This document shows positions 7,989-13,111 of a stretch of 15,242 bases of DNA, piece by piece. Position 1 is the first letter of the stretch. Each line of letters begins with the position of its first letter. The stretch spans positions 1 through 15,242 of the forward strand of contig CAIUYS010000288.1 of assembly GCA_903903365.1 (NCBI GenBank). Direction: 5' to 3'. A program made the position numbers and the translations under genes. The notes below the pieces were generated by a model. It saw only the letters and a program-made list of their open reading frames with translations, had not been told where the DNA came from and made no database searches. The DNA is from an uncultured Methylococcaceae bacterium. GTDB taxonomy: Bacteria; Pseudomonadota; Gammaproteobacteria; Methylococcales; Methylomonadaceae.

Positions 7989-8876
7989 ATGAAGCACGCG
8001 CCTATCGTGCACACGGCCAATAAAGGCAGCGGGCAATTACCAAGCTTCCGATTTAGAAGCAGTAAGGACATAGAGCAAAGTATTTTATCCCTGCCTCGGC
8101 TATTAGCAATAAAGGTATTTATCCAACAATTACAGGTAAAGGTTTGCGTTTAAGCGAGTCTTTACCTGAATTGTTTTTAGATTTCCGTTTGATATAGAGA
8201 GCTGGCTAATACTATCTTTCTACACATTTTAGACAGCAACACACACCTTCTGACGAGAACCAAGCCGGTGTTGTTGCTATCGATACAGGTGTTAGAACAT
8301 TTGCCACTTTCTATTCAGGCGCTAGTTGTGGGGAAATTAGCAGTGGCGATTTTTCACGCATCCAGCATTTAGCCTTTTAAATGGATGATTTAATATCCAG
8401 AATAGCTAAAGCCGGTAAGCAACAAAAGAAAGTCATGCGCAACGCTTTAGCTCGAATGTAACATAAAATGAAAAACCCGATTAATAAATTGCAATATTAA
8501 ACCGCATTATTTTTAGTAAAAAACTCTGTTTGTATACTCTTGCCATTCTTTAAAACTTCTCAAATGGCAGGCAAAACAGACAGAAAGATAAAAAACAAAA
8601 CGGTAAGAAATATGCTCACTTTTGCACCTTATAAATTCAAACTGTTTTTGAAACATAAAGCTTTTGAGTATGGGAAAACTGTTATCGATGTAAGCGAAGC
8701 CAATACCAGTAAAACTCATCCATACACAGGTGAGATTAGGAATATAGGTGGTGAAAAAAATAAAACTACAAGATGGAAGTTGAGTCGGCAGAGATTTTGT
8801 AGGTGCTTTCAATATTATGTTGAAAGCTTTGGTAAATAAGCCCGACCTGTTACAGGTCGCAGTTAACGAAAGTTAA
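7989..8876 (+). pseudogene. tnpB: tnpB (RuvC-like, IS200/IS605 or IS607 group), decayed
   Basis: Fragments of one TnpB protein can be followed through several frames. FRFRSSKDIEQ near 8049 is followed, after a frameshift near 8080, by SAISNKGIYPTITGKG and SESLPELFLDFRL. The RuvC-I segment AIDTGVRTFATFYS has its Asp codon at 8282. LISRIAKAGKQQKKVMRNALARM lies near 8390-8460, and VIDVSEANTSKTHPYTGEI near 8682-8738. GRDFVGAFNIMLKAL ends at TAA 8874-8876. In-frame stops include TAG and TAA near 8198-8213, TAA at 8378-8380, a stop after LARM, and TGA where a Trp codon is expected just before the last segment. A further one-base shift occurs at the A-run near 8755. The N-terminus and the zinc-finger Cys residues are not seen, and no tnpA accompanies it. 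It interrupts the spacing between the ligase and GT26 genes. Confidence 0.85.
8843..8859 (+). repeat. 7-bp hairpin at the tnpB 3' end
   Basis: CGACCTG and CAGGTCG flank a TTA loop, giving a perfect 7-bp stem within the last codons of the tnpB relic. TnpB guide (omega) RNAs and the subterminal hairpins of IS200/IS605 right ends overlap this part of the gene, so this may be a remnant of either. It is not followed by a T-run and is unlikely to be a terminator. Confidence 0.45.
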
Positions 8877-8897
8877 GAAAAATATATCGGAGCTATT

Positions 8898-9644
8898 ATG
8901 AGAAAGCGGATTGAAATGATGGGTTGCCAGATCGATAATCTCTCAATGGAAGAAACACTGCAGGTCATTGAGGATTTTATTAAATCAGGCCTACCACACC
9001 AGCATGTGGTGGTGAATGTGGACAAGCTGGTAAAGGCCAATCGCGATGAAGAATTGCGACACATTATCAACGAATGTGCGTTAATAAATGTCGATGGCAT
9101 GCCGGTAGTCTGGGCTTCCCGTTTGCTTGGCAAGGCACTTAAAGAGCGAGTTACCGGGGTAGATCTTTTTGAGGCACTTATGCATCGGGCGGCGGAGAAG
9201 GGGTGGCGTATTTACCTGCTGGGAGCTCGGGAGGAGGTCGTCTCAAAGGTAAAACAGGACTACGAACAAAAATATCCGGGGCTAATGGTGACTGGTTACC
9301 GCAATGGCTATTGGAAGCAGAAAGAAGAGGCTGAAGTGGTTGAAAACATAAAAGCAGCTAAAGCCGACATTTTGTTTGTTGCTATCAATTCACCGAAAAA
9401 GGAACATTTTCTTGGACGTTATCAAGCCGAGATGAAAATCCCCTTTGCTATGGGCGTGGGTGGCACCTTTGATGTGGCGTCTGGCAACATTAAGCGTGCC
9501 CCCTTGTGGATGCGTAAAAGTGGGTTGGAATGGTTCTATCGTTTTCTGCAAGAACCACGCCGTATGTTCAAGCGCTACTTCATTGATGACATGGCTTTTT
9601 TTGGATTGCTCGTAAAAGAAATTTTTGTCCTGCAACAAAAATAA
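8898..9644 (+). CDS. WecG/TagA/CpsF family glycosyltransferase (GT26)
   Basis: A 248-residue protein of normal length for the family, with CGGAG (8888-8892) five bases before ATG 8898. Family hallmarks are all present: VVNVDKLVKA (38-47), INVDGMPVVWASRLLG (63-78) containing the conserved Asp66 proposed as catalytic base, RVTGVDLFEALM (84-95), IYLLGAREEVV (105-115), AINSPKKEHFL (162-172), and the C-terminal block GVGGTFDVASGNIKRAP (186-202) then GLEWFYRFLQEPRRMFKRY (209-227). The Arg-rich end is the membrane-associating appendage seen in TagA-like enzymes. WecG and TagA transfer N-acetylmannosamine or its uronic acid to a GlcNAc-polyprenyl lipid at the cytoplasmic face. The sugar here is not certain because CpsF-type members differ in donor. 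The gene follows the tnpB relic by only 21 bases, so its own promoter was probably displaced or lies further upstream. Confidence 0.95.
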   Translation: MRKRIEMMGCQIDNLSMEETLQVIEDFIKSGLPHQHVVVNVDKLVKANRDEELRHIINECALINVDGMPVVWASRLLGKALKERVTGVDLFEALMHRAAEKGWRIYLLGAREEVVSKVKQDYEQKYPGLMVTGYRNGYWKQKEEAEVVENIKAAKADILFVAINSPKKEHFLGRYQAEMKIPFAMGVGGTFDVASGNIKRAPLWMRKSGLEWFYRFLQEPRRMFKRYFIDDMAFFGLLVKEIFVLQQK

Positions 9645-9966
9645 ACCTAAAAATGGCGATTAGTCCACAAAAAGGACGAAAGACACGTAATAGAGCAATA
9701 GATCAGTACGCTGTATTGTTTAAACCATTCACCTTTTGGGTGACGAACTATAGCTTGGTACCCTTTGCATATTTTCAGATTTTTCGTGTATCAGATGATT
9801 TTTCTGGAGTAAAGCTATCTGGGATAGATTTGGCAGACTACTGACACAGAAATGAGTTCGGACTCCTCAAAGCATAGTCATTCTAAACAGACCCTACCGT
9901 AGCTTCCTACTTAAGAACTTTCATAAAATAAAGATTACCCATTGACACCGTAACTGCGAACCATCC
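9645..9966 (+). other. Intergenic gap, no convincing gene
   Basis: The spacer between the GT26 gene and the convergent lyase-like gene. A 63-codon frame opens at 9653, nine bases after the GT26 stop, but it lacks a Shine-Dalgarno sequence and any recognisable motif, so I do not call it a gene. TTGACA occurs near 9943 without a matching -10. Nothing else stands out before the inverted repeat at 9967. Confidence 0.4.
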
Positions 9967-10028
9967 GGCCAACACATGGATACACTGACAGAAGTCACAT
10001 GAGAGCGAGTCAAGTGTTGGCCTTTTTT
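9967..10028 (+). terminator. Long-loop inverted repeat with T-run between convergent genes
   Basis: GGCCAACAC (9967-9975) and GTGTTGGCC (10014-10022) form a perfect 9-bp stem followed by six T (10023-10028), the form of a factor-independent terminator for rightward transcription. The 38-base loop is unusually long and contains a smaller TGAC/GTCA hairpin. The structure lies ten bases past the stop codon of the leftward lyase gene, so it may shield both genes from read-through, although the leftward strand has no T-run after the stem. Confidence 0.55.
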
Positions 10029-10032
10029 GCTT

Positions 10033-11685
10033 TTACCTACGAGCAGTTGTGAAGTTACCAAGCAGAGACGTGGCAACGTCCCCCGTTTTTGTAGTGGCTG
10101 TGATTTTATAGTAATACTTGGTCTGGCGAGACAATCCGGTAATAGTCGCTGAATGGCTCGTCGTCAGCGCAGTATGACTATAGGAAGAACCAAGGTTAGT
10201 AGTATTACCATAAGAAACAACAACACTGGACGAAACATTAGTAGTCCACTTAATCTTGGCGCTGTTGGCGGTTATGCTGCTTGCGGAGATGGAGCTTATA
10301 CTGAGCTTCGCCGCCGCCGGTGGCGTATTATTAACCGTAACCGTGACCGTTTGGCTTGCAGCGGAGAGATTGCCGGCAATATCGGAGGCTTTGACCGTGT
10401 AGCCGTATGTTGTTCCTCCAGTAACGGCATTATCGGTTAAGCTGGCCACTGTACTCGTCCCGATTTGTGTACCATCTCTATAGATTCTGTAACCGGCAAC
10501 ACCCACATTGTCAGTTGAAGCAGTCCATGAAAGATTTACTGTTGATGAACCAGGGGAGGTTGCCTGAAGGTTCAAAGGGACTGATGGGGGCGTCGTGTCA
10601 GCAGCAGTTGTGTTTACGGGAAACACCAATAACCTTGCTGTTTTAAAAAAGATAGCACGCGTATATTTATAAGGAGCCGATTCGTTCCAAAGATATGCGC
10701 CAAAACGCAAACTTGGGGGTTCCATATCCCCCGCTGGAAGATTTTGACCAGCCTTTTCAAATACGAGTACGTTATTAACCCAGATTTGCGTGACCCCTTT
10801 GCCGCCGTTCGCCGTTGTCCGTTCATCCAGGAACGCCTCAACCACAATAGGGATCATGGTATGCCTGGAAAGCCCATGAACCCTGACAATTTCAGTTCCA
10901 CCCATGGCGGGTCCAACATTTTGAACGATATAAATCATCAGCTTCGTGGCATCTAAATTATCGGTGTCTACATGGAAATTGAGGAGGTTGTTAGTGTTGG
11001 CAGATGTCAGGCCCTGAAAAGCTACCGGACTACCGCCATTGTCAATACCACTGCCTGCCCAGCGCGCCGACGGGGTTAGTGTCCAGTCATTAACGCCATC
11101 CGCATTGCCAAAGGCAACTTCGGTTTCTAACCGGATATGGGTTCTTGGCGGTATTTCATAACCAACGATCTGTGATCTGCACTTTCCTTCTGTAATACCA
11201 TCATAGGCGTTGTATCTGACCATAGTAGTCGGAATACCGTTTATAGTTTGCTTCTCGACTCTACCAGGAAATCCGTCATTCTTTATATCATCGCTACTAA
11301 GATTGTAGGAACAGCATAGGTTACGAAGTTTTGCAAAAACGGGATCCCATGCTTGTATCGTTTGTGGTGAGGCCGTGCCCGTCCTTGGATCTACAAAAGG
11401 TACATTACCGCTAAAGTCAAACGCGCGGGACGCACCATTTAACCCCCTTGTTATTAATGCTCCCCGAACCCTTACCATATAGGGGTTCATCGCTACGAAT
11501 GCATTGGTTACACTGGCTCCCGGATAACCTACCTCGGAATTAGATATCAGACCAACGGCAGTGAATTTTTCTTCGATAATTTGATTAATTGATGCGATAA
11601 TTTCTTCTTTCCAATAGTTCTTCATAAAAAGCACGGCTGACACAGCCAAAAGAATAATTCCTAATACATATAAGATTTTTTTCAT
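10033..11685 (-). CDS. Membrane-anchored polysaccharide-lyase-like protein with two fibronectin type III domains
   Basis: A 550-residue exported protein. The start is supported by AGAGGT (complement of 11692-11697) seven bases upstream. Residues 4-22 form a single hydrophobic segment acting as an uncleaved anchor or signal peptide; there is no lipobox. Residues about 50-352 resemble jelly-roll polysaccharide lyases of the heparin-lyase I-like group: alternating strands, HIRLETEVAFGN (183-194), LLNFHVDTDN (234-243), IWVNNVLVFEKAG (301-313) and PSLRFGAYLW (324-333). The last two are the usual ligand-groove strands that end such domains. TTPPSVPLNLQA (364-375) opens a fibronectin III domain to about 452, and a second, more diverged one spans 455-548. 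It is transcribed against the biosynthesis genes, which suits an enzyme trimming or releasing the polymer made by them. Catalytic residues cannot be assigned confidently, so a carbohydrate-binding role remains possible. Confidence 0.7.
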   Translation of the reverse strand: MKKILYVLGIILLAVSAVLFMKNYWKEEIIASINQIIEEKFTAVGLISNSEVGYPGASVTNAFVAMNPYMVRVRGALITRGLNGASRAFDFSGNVPFVDPRTGTASPQTIQAWDPVFAKLRNLCCSYNLSSDDIKNDGFPGRVEKQTINGIPTTMVRYNAYDGITEGKCRSQIVGYEIPPRTHIRLETEVAFGNADGVNDWTLTPSARWAGSGIDNGGSPVAFQGLTSANTNNLLNFHVDTDNLDATKLMIYIVQNVGPAMGGTEIVRVHGLSRHTMIPIVVEAFLDERTTANGGKGVTQIWVNNVLVFEKAGQNLPAGDMEPPSLRFGAYLWNESAPYKYTRAIFFKTARLLVFPVNTTAADTTPPSVPLNLQATSPGSSTVNLSWTASTDNVGVAGYRIYRDGTQIGTSTVASLTDNAVTGGTTYGYTVKASDIAGNLSAASQTVTVTVNNTPPAAAKLSISSISASSITANSAKIKWTTNVSSSVVVSYGNTTNLGSSYSHTALTTSHSATITGLSRQTKYYYKITATTKTGDVATSLLGNFTTARR

Positions 11686-11746
11686 GACGTTACCTCTTCT
11701 CGGTAATTATTTAAATGGGGTAGTCGACTCGCGCCTCTACCCACTA

Positions 11747-11957
11747 GCAGCTGTAGTGATATGGTAAATATTTACTCCGTGCGGTCATGTTTGCGGCTTC
11801 CTGGTCGAGTTATGTTATCCACTAGCGGTGTTGCGGAAACTATTACATAGCTTGCTATCCGCTTTTTTCCACGACTTACCCGCAAATAAAACGACTCGAC
11901 CAGGAATTCGCAAACATGACTGGGCAGAGTATAACCATTACCAATCCAGCATAAACT
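11747..11957. mobile_element. MITE-like element with long imperfect terminal inverted repeats
   Basis: The arms at 11784-11810 and 11894-11920 are inverted copies matching at 25 of 27 positions; each contains GTCATGTTTGCG and TTCCTGGTCGAGT in the left-arm orientation, separated by two differing bases. Weaker pairing continues outwards through TACTC and GGTAA blocks to about 11747 and 11957 with a one-base gap. The 83-base centre has no ORF. The size, long inverted arms and lack of coding capacity fit a miniature inverted-repeat element or two ends of an IS joined by deletion. I could not recognise the parent family or see a clear target duplication. It lies between the sigma-54 promoter and the lyase gene, so it would be transcribed into a long hairpin in the mRNA leader. 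Confidence 0.6.
11833..11868 (+). terminator. Possible terminator hairpin inside the MITE-like element
   Basis: GCGGA (11833-11837) pairs with TCCGC (11858-11862), immediately followed by six T. The 20-base loop holds a tight ATAGC/GCTAT hairpin. It would stop rightward transcription only. The stem is just five base pairs, so the call is weak. Confidence 0.3.
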
Positions 11958-12200
11958 TTTCCCCCAACGGGGAACTCAACTCCAAACCCTAGCAATTTTT
12001 AAATTAAAGGAGGCGCTCAATAAAACAAATAATACATTGATAAAAATTGACTTAATCAATATTGGACACCTTGACAATCAAGTGAAGAACTCTTTTGATT
12101 CATCCCACAAAAATAAAGGCACTTGCATAATTAACGTACAGATGACATTCTCCATACAAACAGTCAGTTAATCGATAATGTATAAATGTTACCAACATAC

Positions 12201-12218
12201 AGCAAACAGTGTGCCAAG
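12201..12218 (-). promoter_or_regulatory. Sigma-54 (RpoN) -24/-12 promoter directed at the lyase-like gene
   Basis: On the minus strand the sequence reads CTTGGCACACTGTTTGCT. It matches the consensus TGGCAC-N5-TTGCW in every defined position except that A replaces the G after GGCAC. The GG (-24) and GC (-12) pairs are exactly 12 bases apart, as sigma-54 requires. Transcription would begin near 12190 and run left to the lyase start at 11685, leaving a leader of about 500 bases. Sigma-54 promoters need an enhancer-binding ATPase, so expression of the lyase is probably switched by a specific signal. Families such as PrsK/PrsR do this for some exopolysaccharide-linked genes, but none is encoded in the window. 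Confidence 0.75.
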
Positions 12219-12272
12219 CAACCTGTGTTAAGATTTTTAAGCATAAGTAATGTTCTTTTTCCCCTTGGCACA
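12210..12272. repeat. 9-bp inverted repeat including the -24 element
   Basis: TGTGCCAAG (12210-12218) and CTTGGCACA (12264-12272) are perfect inverted copies 45 bases apart. The left copy contains the -24 box of the minus-strand sigma-54 promoter. The right copy gives a rightward TTGGCACA, but it has no GC at the -12 position, so it is not itself a sigma-54 promoter. It may be an accidental or relic half of a divergent promoter pair. Confidence 0.5.
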
Positions 12273-12401
12273 TCTTATAAACACTATAAATGATGATATT
12301 GATTATTTTGTTTCCAATAGAGGACGCAGTAAAAAGAATTTTTACCGTAATAACTTAAGAAGTCTGAGGCAAACAATTAGCTAAAATCACCCTATAAATA
12401 G

Positions 12402-12433
12402 GTCATCAATTACCTAGATAGGTAATTGATGAC
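12402..12433. repeat. Perfect 15-bp palindrome with 2-base centre
   Basis: GTCATCAATTACCTA is followed by GA and then its exact reverse complement. It is AT-rich and lacks a T-run, so it looks more like a dimeric regulator operator or a mobile-element target than a terminator. It ends one base before the TA duplication of the IS5-type element, and lies about 200 bases upstream of the sigma-54 promoter, a distance compatible with an enhancer. Confidence 0.6.
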
Positions 12434-12451
12434 ATAGGTTCTGTTGACATT

Positions 12452-12928
12452 TCATCTCAACCATAGAAGTAAAGCGGAAAGTGATAGCATCCCCAGGTAA
12501 TTAATAGATTATTTCTCATATCTCGTAGCAATTCTGAGATAGTGCTTGAGCTTACCGAACATGCATTCAATGGCATGCCGCTCCTTATTAAACCAAAAAT
12601 CACACTCACAACTTCTTTTCGGTTCGATTTAGGTGGAATAACCGCTTTTATTTCACGACTGGCTAACCACTCCAGCAACTCATTGGTGTCGTAAGCTTTG
12701 CCTGCTAAAACGGCTGAAGCATAACGTGAAAAACGCTTGAAGAAGCTATTCCATTTACCCTACTTTGACGGTAATACACGCCCACTGTGCTCCCGTAGGT
12801 AATATCCACAAAATGGCATTAAGAAACTGCCTACAAATATCCGGTAAACCGATATGAACTCCAGGTAATCTTTTTAAGCTTGACAAAATATGAGTCCACT
12901 CTTCATAGCTTAATTTCAACCGCTTCAT
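12452..12928 (-). pseudogene. IS5-type DDE transposase, deleted and frameshifted
   Basis: Reading leftwards from ATG 12928, MKRLKLSYEEWTHILSSL and LPDICRQFLNAILWILPTGAQW match the N-terminal DUF4096-like part of IS5 transposases. After a frameshift and stop comes KWNSFFKRFSRYASA, joined directly to VLAGKAYDTNELLEWLASRE, so the segment holding the first catalytic Asp is missing. AVIPPKSNRKE follows. After another shift, NKERHAIECMFGKLKHYLRI retains the catalytic-Glu region, then an in-frame TAA precedes the normal C-terminal residues ending at 12452. The protein would be non-functional. Confidence 0.85.
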
Positions 12929-12940
12929 TTCAACCGCTTC
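12913..12940. repeat. 14-bp tandem duplication at the transposase start
   Basis: ATTTCAACCGCTTC occurs twice head to tail (12913-12926, 12927-12940). Each unit yields an ATG on the minus strand, but because 14 is not a multiple of three the outer one leads to a stop after five codons. Only the inner ATG at 12928 leads into the transposase frame. Confidence 0.8.
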
Positions 12941-13111
12941 ATTTCATTCAAAACTGCTTATTGTACCGGATTGATTAAAAGTCAACTGAACCTAGTAGTT
13001 ATACGTATTGTTTTTTAGCTTCTTATGGTTTATTGTTTATTTCAGCTAAAAAGGAATTATTACTCAAATTAATTGAATCCACTTTATTTAAAAAAAAGCA
13101 AAGGTAGCGAC

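Larger units (their letters stand above)
11958..12401. other. AT-rich regulatory spacer upstream of the lyase-like gene
   Basis: No gene is supported here. A rightward frame over about 11960-12169 has AAAGGAGG (12007-12014) inside it but no ATG start nearby and no recognisable protein. The stretch holds the sigma-54 promoter and an inverted repeat described separately. The part right of the promoter (about 12270-12400) is where an activator of the sigma-54 promoter would be expected to bind; I saw no clear repeated site in it except the palindrome at 12402. Confidence 0.4.
12437..12992 (-). mobile_element. IS5-family element, internally deleted
   Basis: The left end GGTTCTGTTGACATTTCATC (12437-12456) and the inverted right end GGTTCAGTTGACTTTTAATC (12973-12992) match at 17 of 20 positions. 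A TA lies directly outside each end (12435-12436 and 12993-12994), consistent with a TA target duplication. At 556 bp it is clearly shorter than the roughly 830-870 bp usual for IS5 relatives with such ends. The single transposase gene inside is broken. It probably can no longer move by itself, but could be mobilised in trans by a full-length relative since both ends are intact. Confidence 0.85.

Noticed and set aside
9653..9844. 63-codon ORF after the GT26 gene
   Set aside because: No Shine-Dalgarno sequence, no recognisable motif or conserved feature; probably chance.
11815..11823. TTATCCACT, a near DnaA box
   Set aside because: A single near-match without clustered boxes, AT-rich unwinding repeats or replication genes does not support an origin.
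11960..12169. Open frame with AAAGGAGG inside it, upstream of the lyase gene
   Set aside because: There is no ATG or GTG start at a suitable distance, only a TTG far downstream of the ribosome-binding-like sequence, and the product is not recognised.
12264..12280. Rightward TTGGCACA as a divergent sigma-54 promoter
   Set aside because: No GC at the -12 position with correct spacing.
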